Below, in pieces: positions 44,730-59,445 of a stretch of DNA of 64,000 nucleotides. Source of the stretch: Metridium senile (Eukaryota; Cnidaria; Anthozoa; Actiniaria; Metridiidae). A model generated the notes under the pieces. It did no database searches. It saw only the letters and a program-made list of their open reading frames with translations, and was not told the DNA's origin. Position 1 is the stretch's first letter; each line of letters starts with the position of its first letter. Position numbers and translations under genes: made by a program. Where the stretch lies: the NCBI GenBank assembly GCA_949775045.1, contig OX459097.1, positions 6,651,685-6,715,684 of the forward strand, in the 5' to 3' direction.

Positions 44730-47700
44730 ATGGGATTTGGTCGTCAACTGAGACTTTTGCTATGGAAAAACTTCACCTTGAAAAAGAGGGCACCTGTAAG
44801 TAAAACGATAATCTCTAAGCTACCAGTTTTCTGTCTGACATTTAATATAAATTATTTTTTCTAGCTTGCAGTGGTCTTTGAAGTGTTAATTCCGCTCGTA
44901 CTTTTTCTTATTCTGATGGGAATACGTTTACGTCGAGAACCTCATCCAAAACCCGAAGGTAGAGAAATTTTCACTCACATTAAGTTTAATATAATAACTC
45001 ACTTCTCTTTATGAATTTATATTCTAAATAATATTGTCAAATTTGGAGATTATTTTGTTATTCTAGCGTATTATAAAATTTCTAGTTCGATTTAAAGCTT
45101 ATATATTCGGGTATTAAAAAAACACGGAGAAAATTTTAAATATTTTATATATTGATTAACACTAAACATATTATATTTTAATGCCACGTCGATGAAAAAG
45201 TGCGTTTTCTAGACTTAATGTACTTTGACCTTTCAGTACCATTTCTCAACTTAATTGAACACTTTTAAGAGCTTTATATACTTATGCAAATTTTTACAAA
45301 CGACATGAAGTATTTTCATCCACACCAAACATTGTCAATCACAGAATACTAAAAAGAATAAAATTTCACATTCATTCCATTTGCCTGTAAAAAAAAGATA
45401 TGCTGTTATGGCTTCACGAAAATCTGTTGTTTATTTTTACAAGTCAGTTGATCTTTTTTAGCAAACTAATATAAGATACAGATCATTGTTATCAATATAT
45501 AATATGTACAATATAATATAGAGCCAAATATAACTCTAATCAATATGAAAATGTAAATTATTAAAATGGAAAATGAAATTTTTTTTGAATGTCAATCTGT
45601 TCATGACAGGAGCCCATTAATGGGCTCCTGGTACAGACGTTTAAGAGACAACTAAAGATTCTTCTATTTAAATTAGCTGGCCATTAACTGTGTTTTTTTT
45701 TATTTTTCATTAATAAGATGCTATATAATTTTAAATTGTGATATATAAAGTATATGTATTTTATCTATAAAATTTTCTTCATTGATAATATATTTTATTA
45801 TTTTATAGATTTCATCTATTTATTCATTTTTATCCATCCATCCATTCAATCATCCATTCATTCATCCAGCTGTTCATTCATTTGCCTATTCACTGCTGTC
45901 ATTTGTTATATAATTCATTTATTCATCCATCCATCCTTTCAATTCATTCAATCATCCCTTTATTCATTGTTTATTCACGCTAGATCCACATTCATATTGA
46001 TTTAATGATTTTTTCAATCATATAGAAATTTTTCCTGTGCGAGCTCTACCATCGTCAGGGATCATTCCTCTATTACAGCAGTTTTGTCCCAACAAAGTAA
46101 CTGACGAACATGGCTTCCCAGTTCATGTCAACTCAAGGTCAGTTAATCACAAGACCACTTGTCTGTGGGAAACAAATTTCTCAATAACCACTATTGTTGT
46201 GCAACTTTGCAGAGGTCTCAACACCCTGCCAAGATATTGTGACACTCTGGATACAATCCAAATTGATTAAGTGTCACCATATATAAAGCTTCATTCTTTA
46301 TGAAATAATTCATATGAATCATACTCTTTGATTGGGAATATATAATGACAACTGTCTACTACTAATACTTTATTTCTTGTAATATTAAGTGCAAAATTGT
46401 ATGAGTTGTATAACCATGACCATTGTATAACTTATATAACTTGATTATAACTCAACAGAGCACAGAACATTTTATCTTAAGTTTGTTTGATGATCGAAAT
46501 CTTTATATCAATAAATTTGTTTACGCTCTATAGCTAGACTACTGCAGTACTTTAAAATAAATTATACATTGATAATTTCTAACTGTAATGATAAGACTTT
46601 AAAATAACTTCTATTATTACTGGGTAACAGTGAGGGCACTTGAACTGTGAACACTGAGTTTTTTTGTTACTTTTTTACCCAACATCCCATGAGCAAATAG
46701 ATTAGAAATAAGATTTATTATGAACACTCAATGTTTCACTGCTTCATTTTTAGAGGTTTTAAAGCTGTGGAATGTTCAGAAAATAATAACACGAAAAAAG
46801 TCAAGTGTTCACAGTTCAAGTATCGTCACTCTAAAATGAATATTTTCATGTGAAGATTCATGTGTGAAGAGGTCCATTTCAATCAATCTAACATGATATT
46901 TATTGTTTATTTTTCATGTGTGGGTATATTAGTATTGGTGCAATATTAGCTGATGTCGCTGACATAATGCATTCTCCGTCACTGTCTGTTCTGGATAACC
47001 TCAGGAAAATACCTCAGGACTACAAAGATTTGAAAGAAGAATATGACTTCTTCCAGATAAGAGCAAAAAATATACAGAGTAAGCGTTTTGTTTCTCAAAA
47101 TTGTTGTTTTTAATCTCTTTTTCTATTTTAGTTTCATTTCATTATTCTCATTGCTTAGCTGTAGCCATAAATATAACATATTACATTATTTAGAATTTGA
47201 CTATATTGTTCACTGTTATGCAAGGAATGTACACATCACGATGCAAAAAAGTTATATGCAAATGGTTTTTAATGTATTCATTAACAATGGATTCAAGCTG
47301 GGGCTTTTGGGTAAAGTTTTTGTTTTTTGCCCAAGAGCTGTGACTTGAATCCATTGTCCAAAAACATTTGCATATAACTATAATAACAGCCATATTGAAA
47401 CAACCAAAAGTAATTGGGCTATAATCAAATTGTAAAAATAGGTTACATGCTATCCAGGCTGCTACATGTCTTCTCTTTTATTCATCATATTCTTTTCATA
47501 GCTTTGTGCTTTTTCCCCTCAATTCTCATTTTCTAGAATGAAATTGATTTCTACCTCCCATTCTCTCATTCTATCTTTCTCTCCTTTGTTCTTTTGTTGT
47601 TGTTTCTTTCGTTTCAAATTCTCATTTCTCCTACTTCCATTCAGTTGTTTTTCATCTTATTCTTTCCTTTTTTTCCACTCATACATTTTTTTGTAAATTA

Positions 47701-50700
47701 GAATACATTGTAATAATTATGATTTTTCTCTACAGATTTTACATTACAAGACATTATCAGTGATCCCACAAAACTGCAAGATCTTCTATCCAACTATTCT
47801 ATCCCATATTCATTAACAAAAGAACTACTAAATACCACAGTCAGTGGAAGCGAGGTACAGATAATTGTAAATATTCTGTTAATAACTTATTAGATATCTT
47901 TAGATTGGAGTACAACTATCAGGGGGGTTAAGGGGGGCCTTGGTACATTTGACGAAACTTAAAAAGGGCTATCACTGACAGCTCACATACATTTAGCCTA
48001 ATTTTCAGAGCAGGACTGGGTCCTACGCTATCACTTTCTCCCCAAGTGTGACATCAAGAACACGGTATCCAGCGAAGTCCATCAGAAGGAGTTTGGAGAG
48101 AAAGTGATAGCGTAGGACCCAGGCCCGCTCTGAAAATCAGGCTAACATAGATTTAGCAATGTGAAAAATCAAGAAAGTTCATGATTCACAGTGTTTAGAG
48201 GCATTTAGAACATGATTATCACAGATCATGAACATTAAAGAAACCCTTTCACAATTTCATGTGAAAACCCCTTACCACTCCTGCACTATAAAATTACATT
48301 CAAGCTTTCATTTTTGCCTTAAGCGCACATATGTCAGACTTTGATAATGTCAAGCTTTATTTCCTTGAAAAACTAGGAAACCTTAAATATACATGTAACT
48401 GCTTCAACGTTGATGAGTTTTGTTCCAATTTTAGCAATAATGATAATGATAACGATGATGATAACAATAACAATGGTAATGATAATGATAATTATTAAAA
48501 ACAATAATGATAAACACATTTGTAGATGTATTGCCTTGTAAACTATGCCATTGTAATGTGATTCATTCTAATAAAATTGAAAGACAAATTCTTTTTTTTT
48601 TTCAGATCCAAAGCCTCTTGATACCTAGTACTAGTAGTAGACTGGGTACTCTCCCATTTAAACACCAAAATTGGAAACATTTATCTAGTGGGGCAGGAAT
48701 TTTATCCTTACTGGGTTTGATGATGGGAATGCAAAAAACATTCAATTCATCATTGTATGCATTTCCATGGAAAGAAACAAAGTCCACTCATACAAAGGTA
48801 ACTACTAAATAACTGGCATCATTGTTCTTAGAAATGTTAAAGAAGTAAGTCAAATTTAAGCCTGCTTTGAGACTCAATTTTTAGAAACCAATCAGAATCA
48901 ACTTCCTATATAATATAGAAAGCTTGCTCTTATTGGGCAGTTCAGACAATAGCTTTTGCATGTTGGAAATTGATTGGTTGATTTTATAAAGAAACACATT
49001 GTCATGTTTTGTCCACCAATATATATAATACACCTATTTCAATTAATGTTGTCCATCTGGAATGGTTGATCTGAAACCAATAGGAATTGTGGGAGCTCGT
49101 TAAACTGCAAATGCGCTATTATAATCACGCTTGAATATTAATGTTTACTTCTGAAATACTGATATCAGTAATTCAGCACCATTCAAGTGTGATTAAAACA
49201 ATGTATTTGAAATTTTATGAACCGCCACAATTCCTATCGGTATCAGATCAACCATTCCAGATGGACAACGTTTATTGAAATAGGTGTGAATATAAAATTA
49301 TTATTCCTGCTCTTGCCACATCCATACCCCTCTTATGTCACCTAGGGAGGGTGCCTGAGATACAATGGGCATATAAATCAATTTCAATTAAAATTACCAT
49401 GCTTTCAGGATATTAAGAGCAACTACACTGACCAAGCTTGTACTGTTAAAAATATCAAAAGAGTTATTTTTCTACCTGTAAATCTTAAGGTAAGTAAGTA
49501 AGTATGTAGGTAAGTAAGTAAGTAAATAGGTATTAAGTAAGTATGTAAGGAATAAAGTAAATAAGTAAGAATGTTAGTTAGTAAGTAGTTGTAGGTTGGT
49601 AAATAAGTATGTTTAATTAGTAAGTAAGTAAGTAAGTAAGTATGCTAGTAAATAAGTAAGTAAATAAGTAAGAAAATGAATAGGTGTGTAAGTATGTAAG
49701 TAAGTGCGTCTTGTTAAAAAATATTAGCTGTAATAAATTCAAACTTTAAGACAGAAATATAATGTTTAATATGATTGAAGTTGGCTGTTCCTGTGATTAT
49801 TATTGCTTTCCACGTTTTTGAGACTGATTAATTAGTACAATACAGTTGTATTGATTAATGTTCAATGTCTTTTATTTGAAGCAAAACCATGTACATTTAC
49901 CATGCGCACTTACACCAAGCAAAGCAAATCAACTTAGGAAAACCCTTAAATCACAAATTGATGCCAAAACGTTATTGGTTAAGGTATGTAACACAATACA
50001 TGTCACACATCACTAAGAGCAGATTTTGTATGACTGTGAAAAGTTATGCCGCCTAACATGGACACGTCACGAAAAAAAATGACACCCTATCAACCAATCA
50101 CAGCACGTGCGATCACTGCTCATCCAATGAGAATGCTCAGACACCGCACGTCCATGGTCAATGCACTGCACAGACCGTGCCGTATGTTTTTCACACTCAT
50201 GCGAAAACGACTCTAGAATGTCACACAGCAATAGTTGAATGTCACTTTTTAGAATGTCACACCACATTTAGAATGGAACACAAAATTTACAATGTGACAC
50301 AACATTTAGAATGTCACACAACATTTAGAATGTCACACAACATTTGGAATTTCACACAACATTTTAAATGTCGCACATCATTTAGAATGTCACAAAACAT
50401 TTAGGATGTACACAACTTTTACTGGGCACAAGATGTAACGTAATGCCCAATGTATGTATGTGACAGCCAATGATGTAGTTAAGAATACATTGTTTGATTG
50501 CCCTCTTTCAGTTGAATGTGACACAGTCTGATTTAGAAAAATTCAACAGAACTCTAAGCCATCTTAGACAGGATGTAAGTATCGTTTAAAAATGAATGTC
50601 AATTTGGCATTTGAAACAAATTTTGTTCATTCATCACATTAAACTCTTCCATTCATTTATTCAACCGTTCATTTATTTCATTCATTTATCCATTTATACA

Positions 50701-53700
50701 TCCATAAATTAATTATTAATAAGTAATTAATTTATTAATTTATCCATTTATTTATTCATTTCATTCATTTATACATTTGTCCATCCATTAATCACCTAAT
50801 TAATCATCCATTAATTGACCTAACCGGTCAAAACGAAAATATTGTAATGAACAGCATGTCCAGTTCGATCTTTTGACCGGTCAAAAATTTGTCCGGTCCA
50901 ATGTAAACCTAGCCTTATTCATCCATTTATCCATCCATTAATTGAAACTAATATATTCATTAATTCATTCATCCTTTCATTTATTTATACTATCATTCAT
51001 TCCTTTATCTATCCATTCTATTATTCATCTATTCATTCATTCCTATTAACTCCTTCCTTCCTTTGTTATTTTTAAGGTTCATAACATATCATCCTTGTAT
51101 TCGTAGAACTTGTCCAAAATGTAATTCCTACCTTTTTTATTTTTAAGGTTCATAACATATCATCCTTTGTAGAACTTGTCCAAAAAGGTTACCATCTAGC
51201 ATCACTACTTCAGCTCAACATGTCATTTGCCGAGGGACTGCAGAACAAATCTGCACATGAACAAAGAACTGCATACATCCGCGGCATGTGGGGAAACCTT
51301 AGTCCAATTCTTTGTGGCCCAGCGCCTCAAAAGCAAACAGATAAGGTCGTAAAACACATGTTTGACTTTCATTGCATCACAAGGTCTTGCCAAACACGAG
51401 CATTAAGGTTGATGTTCTATTTATTGACACACAATCCCAAGATCCTTTACGCGCCTAATGGGACAGCTGCAGATGATGTCATTAAGGAAGTGAGTTTTGT
51501 ACATATATTTTTGGTTTTATCCTTGATATGTTTTCCTTGTTATTGAGAGGAGATGGATGGTTCAACAAAACGTCTAGTAGCTTATAAAGCTGAATTACAC
51601 ATTTACAAATTTATTCATAACAGGTTCCCATTTAAAACGGTACTTTCCCATTTAAATCTGTACTTATGCAAATTGTGTTGATGAGTGCTAAACACACAGA
51701 TCAACCAATCAGAGTATATTATTTCTGATTCAGAAGTGAACTTCTCTGTTTGGTTGATCTGTGTGTTTAGCACATATCAACAAAATTTGCACAAATACAG
51801 ATTTAAATGGGAAAGTACAGATTTTAATTGGAACCTGTTTTATTGTAAGTAAATTGTAAAACCAAATACATCTATTCCAAAAATCATTGTTGCAGCCAAA
51901 GCTACAGTCAAAACTCTTAAGGGAGTCCTTCTCTTCTTAATAATTTCTTTTTATGTTGAATATGTTTTTATCTATACTGCACTGTCGTAAATAGATTTTC
52001 ACAGCTCTTTTCATGGCTCTCGTCCACAACCTCGGCCTTGATAGCGTGTAATATATTCTTTACAATTTGCTTACAGCTCACAGTAATTTAAGAGATGTAC
52101 ACATTATCAAACAATTGAAGCTAATTGGAACACGGGTTGTAATCAAATTGTAAATGATACATGCTATTCTTTGGTTGCAACCATTCCCAGGGGAGTGAAC
52201 TGAACAAAAGAAACTACAGCCATACTGGTGGTCTTGACAAAAGAAAACCATCACCGTGACTGGTGGTACTTTTGTTCAATTCACTCTCCTGGGAATGGTT
52301 GCAAACCATCAAATTGAGACTGAAGTTGTTTGATTCAAGCCATGAAACCGGTCTATTGCACTGGAACCTATTGTTGGGTAACTGAAACCACCTAATTTCT
52401 CAACCATTTGCTTTTCAGGCCAATCGAACATTTTCTGACATTGCTGCATTCCAAAACATTGTCAAGGACTGGTTCAACCAATCAAGTCAACTGCGTGCCA
52501 TCTTAGTAAAGAACGACACACAACACTACCTTCATCTCCTCTCTGACTTCATCAAGAAATACCCAGACTTATTCTTTGGGACGGCAAGCAACATCTCTGG
52601 TGAAGATCCCTCACAAAGGGTCAGGTATTATCAAGATATTCATCAGCTTTTAACCAAGAAACATGGTGCTGCCAGTCCTATCCTTGAGGAGATGGATAAA
52701 ATAGACACTGTCATGAACGCCTGGCTATTGCAAAGTAAAAAACTTCATCTTGATATATTTGTTGGATTCAAAGATGAGCAGTCATTGGTTGATTATGCAT
52801 TCAATGTTACTGGTGCTAGACCTGCAGATTCTAAGGTTGTTGCAGGTAAGATATCATTCAAAGAGCATGTTTTTAAGGTAGTTCGGGACCCAGCCGTAAT
52901 CACATAATTTCGTTTTTTAGCTTTTATAATGTACCGATTTGAAAATCATAGGAACGTTATGCATTCACAAGACAAGCACATCATCTCTGCAAAAAATCTC
53001 CTAAATTTAGACCCGCATTCACAAAAAATCAAGAGTTTTCGTTAAATTCATGATTTTTTCGCGTTCAAATCCGCGTCGTTTTAGTGTCGATTTTTGGAAC
53101 TATAATGCGTCACATAAATTAGTGTTTTGGGCAAGAATTACAAATTAAACTGGCCATAATTAGCTTTATATCGATTCTAGAGATACTAGCAGACCAAAAA
53201 ATGTTAAAGTTTGTTTTGATTATCTTATAGGGAACTAGTTACTAGTCCCGCACAGACAAAAAAACAGGTTCACAAAATATACATTTTAAAGGGTTTTTCG
53301 TGCTATAACTCGGAAAAGAGCGCGGTGTCACCCCATTTTTATTTTATAGATGGATTTCCCTTATCAGAACTCTTCATTCCGTGAAATAAAAATGATATGG
53401 TTTTCGAGCGCAAAATGTGGTATTTTTCACATTTTGAGTTTATTTTTGCATCAAAATTCTCGACATGCACATACTTTTCGCAGTATTTTTTTCCCCAAAG
53501 GATTTTCTTGAGTAAAACATGGCAAATAATATGTTTGTTAGGAAAGTGTCTTTCTTTAGCAAATGCTTGTTAAAAAGTTTGTTATCGGGAAAAATAGAAT
53601 AAATAACGTTTTATGTTTCAAATTCCGACAATTTTTGTCACAAAAAATGACCAAAATGGGCCTCAGTCTATCGCCCTTATCTCCGAAACGAGCACGGTGA

Positions 53701-53973
53701 CCCATTATTTTTATTTTATTTTTGAACTTAACTTAGTTTGCTCTTTTTACATGAGAAGTTTCAAAAAGATCTAACGATAGAATCTATAACGCCCAAACTA
53801 CCTTAAAATGGTTTCGCATTGCCATTGCGACACAAGTTGCTGAATAATTGCACAGTATAACATAGGCTGTCTCACAGGTTCTTGTTGCAGACAACATTGC
53901 ATCATCATCATCATCTTCATCCTCATGATCATCATCCTCATCCTCATGATCATCATCCTCATCCTCATGATCA

Positions 53974-54013
<40 letters not shown>

Positions 54014-57000
54014 ATCAACATCGTAGGTCAACTGTATTGGAACAACCGTATTGTATTGACTGGGTGTATACCAATGATACCCACAGAAACATTTATAGCT
54101 CATTCTGTAAGAAAGCTTACACAATTTGTTACATTTTTTCAGGAATAATATTTGATGATTTCAAAGCCAACAGTAGTCTACCACCCCATGTATCGTACAA
54201 GATACGTATGAATGCTACATACTTTACTCCACCCACGGATCGTATCCGTGATAACTACTGGAGGCCTGGTCCCCAGGCATGGGGTCAAAGCTATTATGAT
54301 CTTGGTTTTATGTGGCTACAGGATCTTTTAGAACGAGCTGTAATAAACCTGCATTCAAATCGTGAAGTGATTAAACCTGGTGTGTACATGCACGAGATGC
54401 CATATCCCTGCTATGCAAAGGACAGGTAAGAGTCTCAAAGATAAATATTTCCCACTGTTACCCAGTTGATTGAGGTGATGATGATGATGAAGGTGGTGGT
54501 GATGATATTGATTATGATGGTGATAGGGATAGTGATGTTGATCAATGATGATAAAATGAAAGGACAGGTAAAAGTCGCAAATATATAGAGTATTGCCCAT
54601 TGTAAGCTTGATTGAGGGTGATGACAATGAAGATAATGATAGTGATGAAGGTGCTTGTGATGATATCGATAGTGATGATAATGGTGGTGATGTTGATAAT
54701 GATAGTGATAATGATGCATTGTGACAGTGATAATATTGATACACTGCAAAAACGTAGTAGAGTAGATACACCTCACTATATTGAGTAAATCATGCATTCA
54801 GGATTACACTTTATAGTGAGTTAACCCAACTCATTAGAGTAAACATAAATGTAGACGGCCATTGAGTACAATGTACTCAATATATTAAGTTTAACTTCAC
54901 TTTTACTCACTATAGAGTTGGGTTAGCTCACTATAAAGTGTCATCCTGAATGCATGATTAACTCAATATAGTGAGGTGTATCTACTCAGCCTTTTTTGCA
55001 GTGTAGCAGTGCGTGGTAATGATGATGATAATGATAGTAATGATAATGGTAAGTATGATGATGATAGTGATGGTGGTATGGTGATGATGATGATGATGAC
55101 AATGGTACTGATGGTGGTGATTTTGATTTTGTTAATTGTGGCAATGTTGATAATGACGATGATTATCATATTTTATCATAATTATAGTCACCAATATCAT
55201 CACCATTTTCAGCATCATCATCATAATCATCATCTGTTCTTTCTCAGGTTTATGTTTGTGATTCAACACATGATGCCACTGTGCATGACAGTATCATGGA
55301 TCTATACAGTAGCCATTGTAGTTCGTTCTATTGTCTACGAGAAAGAACAACGACTCAAGGAAGTCATGAAGATGATGGGGTTGAGTAATGTTGTTCATTG
55401 GGTTGCCTGGTTTATAACTAGCATGTCTGTTATGTCTGTTACAGTCTTGCTTCTCACTGTTATACTTAAGGTATGCTTTATCTGTTCTGTTCTGTTCTGT
55501 TCTGTTCTGTTCTGTTCTGTTCTGTTCTGTTCTGTTCTGTTCTGTTCTGTTCTGTTCTGTTCTGTTCTGTTCTGTTCTGTTCTGTTCTGTTCTGTTCTGT
55601 TCTGTTCTGTTCTGTTCTGTTCTGTTCTGTTCTGTTCTGTTCTGTTCTGTTCTGTTCTGTTCTGTTCTGTTCTGTTCTGTTCTGTTCTGTTCTGTTCTGT
55701 TCTGTTCTGTTCTGTTCTGTTCTGTTCTGTTCTGTTCTGTTCTGTTCTGTTCTGTTCTGTTCTGTTCTGTTCTGTTCTGTTCTGTTCTGTTCTGTTCTGT
55801 TCTGTTCTGTTCTGTTCTGTTCTGTTCTGTTCTGTTCTGTTCTGTTCTGTTCTGTTCTATGTTCTTTTCTGTTCTGTTCTGTTCTGTTCTGTTCTATGTT
55901 CTGTTCTGTTCTGTTCTATGTTCTGTTCTGTTCTGTTCTTTTCGGTTCTGTTCTGTTCTGTTCTGTTCTGTTCTGTTCTATTCTGTTCTGTTCTGTTCTG
56001 TTCTGTTCTGTTCTTTTCTTTTCTGTTCTGTTCTGTTCTGTTCAATGTTCTCTTCTCTTCTCTTGTCTTCTCTTCTCTTGTCTTCTCTTCTCTTCTCTTC
56101 TCTTCTCTTCTCTTCTCTTCTCTTCTCTTCTCTTCTCTTCTCTTCTCTTCTCTTCTCTTCTCTTCACTTCTCTTCTCTTTTCTTCTCTTTTCTTCTCTTC
56201 TCTTCTCTTCTCTTCTCTTCTCTTCTCTTCTCCTCTCTTCTTCTCCTCTCTTCTCTTTTCTTCTCTTCTATATTCCACATTTTTGTCACTTGCTAACAAT
56301 CTAAAATACCCCATTAATATATAATATTTACCTTTCCTTTCAGTATGGTAAAGTCCTTGCGTTCAGTGATCCACTAATCATTTGGTTATCTCTCATGCTA
56401 TTTGCTATCGTTACTATTGTCTTCTGTTTCCTGGTCAGTGCGTTCTTCTCTAAGGCCAAGCTAGCCGCTGCTTGTGGTGGTATTATCTACTTCCTTACCT
56501 ACATGCCTTATGTATTCATATCAATACGTGAAGGGGCAGGTCATGTGTCCATTAACATACCAGAGAAAATGGCTGCAAGTCTGTTGTCAACGTCAGCGTT
56601 TGGTCTTGGTGCACGTTATTTTGCTTTGTATGAGGAGCAAGGCGAGGGAGTGCAGTGGCACAACATAGGACAAAGCCCGGTGAGGAGTTTTATAAAGAGA
56701 CTTATACATCGTAAAAATTGTTAGCGCTCGTTCACACAGTTGAGAAGAACGGAAATTCATTAGCATATTTTGATGAATATAAAGTCTCACAATATATTTA
56801 TATATATTTTGATAAAGGTTATATTTACATATATTTTCATATTTTGATTTCGATCAAAATATGCAAATTAACTTCGTTCTTCTCAACCGTGTGAAAAGCG
56901 GTTTAGTCGATTTGCTTTTGTCACCTGGTGAAATATTTATATTTATTTAATATTTAATAATATTCTTATTTCTTTCTTACCTTTTCCAGGTCAAAGATGA

Positions 57001-59412
57001 TGAATTCACCCTGCTAAGAGTACTTTATTTCCTGGTATTTGATACTTTTCTATACATTATATTAGTATGGTATGTCGAGGCTGTCCATCCAGGTTCCTAT
57101 GGCCTACCACGGCCATGGTACTTCCCGATACAACCATCTTATTGGTTTGGACATAACACCAAGGCTTGTTCCAAACTTGGCAGGAAGAAGTATGGACGGA
57201 CGGGGACTAGTGACGACCTAGATGAAGCACCACATACACCAGGATTGTTAGCTTATGAAAATGAACCTATCCACCTCCCCCTAGGGGTGACTATTGACCA
57301 TTTAGAGAAAGTAAGTACCCCTCCCCCTCCCTTGGGGATCACTTGTGCTCATTTCTAGGTATATGTGACAAGTAGAGAGAATAACAAACCCCTCCCTCCT
57401 AGGGATTACTGTCGATGAAAAAGGAGCAAAAAAAACAAATATTTACCCCTCCCTCCTGAGGATCACTGATGTTTATGTACAGGACGTTTGTACGATAAAC
57501 ATTGAAATTATACATTTTCAACCCTCCCCCGTCGAGTTCACATTTAATCATAAGCGTACACATGAATAATTGTAAAGCGCATTGAAACTCATGTGAAATG
57601 TGCCATATAAGAACCACATTACATACTAAATCTATATGATTTATTGTAAAGTGCATTGAGATGTATGTGAAATGAATTCGCTATATAAGCATCGCATTAC
57701 ATCACAGACATTTCATTTATAGCTTTGGTTGTTTTAGGTGTACAAGTCTGGTGTCAAAGCCGTTAATGGTCTAGCATTGAATCTCTACGAGGGACAAATC
57801 ACATCATTTCTTGGTCACAATGGTGCAGGCAAGACGACTACCATGTCTATCTTGACGGGTCTGTTTCCACCTACTGCAGGCACTGCGTACATCTATGGGG
57901 AGGATATTAGATTCGACATGGATAATATACGACACAATATTGGACTATGTCCACAACATAATGTCTTGTTTGATAGGTATAGTAGAACATTATGTCATTA
58001 TCATTATCATCATCATCATCATCACTATCATCATCAGCGTCGTCGTCATCATCGTCGTCGTTGTTATGGTCATCATCACCACCATAATCATCATCACCAT
58101 CTTCAGCAACATCGTGACCGGCATCATGCATCAACGTCATAGTCTTCGTAGATCATCATCACCATCATCATCGTCGTTCTAATGTTCATCATAATCATCA
58201 TCACCTACATCAGCAACATCGTGACCTCCTCCTCATCAACATCATAGTCTTCGTAGTCAGCACCATCATCATCATCATTGAGGGCGTAAACTATTACGTG
58301 TCACCCTTACTTACTTACTTACTTACTTACTCTACATCATCAGCGGTGGCAGTAGCAGCAGCAGCAACAACACCATTATCATCATCATCATCGTGACCAT
58401 CATAAACATTGTGACCATCATCATCATAGTCTTCGTAGTCATTATCATGATCATCACCATCATAATTACATCATCTTCATCAACTATCATTAATCAACTG
58501 TTTTGTTCATTACGTTCAGGTTGACCGTTGATGAACATCTTTGGTTCTATGCACAAATGAAAGGAGTGTCGTCCAGTAAAGTCAAGAAAGAGATGAACCA
58601 GTATGTAATACATTAGGCTTGCTCAACTGCCTGAACAAACGCATGACTGATAGAAGAATGATTGGAAAAATGAATGGAGGAATGAATGAGTGAATCAATG
58701 GATAATTGAATGAATGAATGAACGAACAAATCAATGAATAGATATATGAATAATGAATGAATAATGAATGGATTGATGAACGAATGAATGAATGAATGAA
58801 TGACGGGTTAATGAATAGATGAATGGAAAGATGAATAAATGAATCAAGGATTAACGAAAAAAAGAAACTATTGAAGAGATAAAATATAAAAGATAAATAA
58901 CTAAAACCTCAAATAACTACCCAACCAAATTTAAAATAGCATAATACTGGTATGCAATTAAACATGACTAATTCTTTATTCTAGACTCATTACCGATGTG
59001 GGTCTACCTGACAAGCGAAACTGTGCAGTGGAGACTTTAAGTGGAGGAATGAAACGTAAACTGTCTGTTGCCATGGCATTTGTTGGGGGGTCCCGTACTG
59101 TGATTTTAGATGAGCCTACGGCTGGTGTAGATCCCTACGCTAGACGTGCTATATGGGACTTGTTGATTAAATACAAGAAAGGTAAAATGGTAGTACAGTA
59201 ATATCATTATATGGGACTTGTTGATTAAATACAAGAAAGGTAAAATGGTAGTACAGTAATATCATTTCATTATCGATAACTGTTATCATTAATCAGTAAT
59301 ATCATTAACCATCATCATAATAACCACCATTATCATCATAGTCATTATTATCATCATCATCATAATCATCATCATCAATATCATCATCATCATCAATATC
59401 ATCGACATCGCT

Positions 59413-59445
<33 letters not shown>

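Noticed and set aside
53798..54148. His- and Arg-rich or Met-rich frames on both strands
   Set aside because: Produced by CAT and CGT microsatellites; no conserved protein content until exon 12 begins at 54143.
54976..56324. Long frames of Cys-Ser-Val-Leu-Phe and Ser-Leu-Leu-Phe repeats (up to 442 codons)
   Set aside because: They are translations of the TTCTG/TTCTC array. Real ABCA2 exons 13 and 14 lie on either side with proper splice sites.
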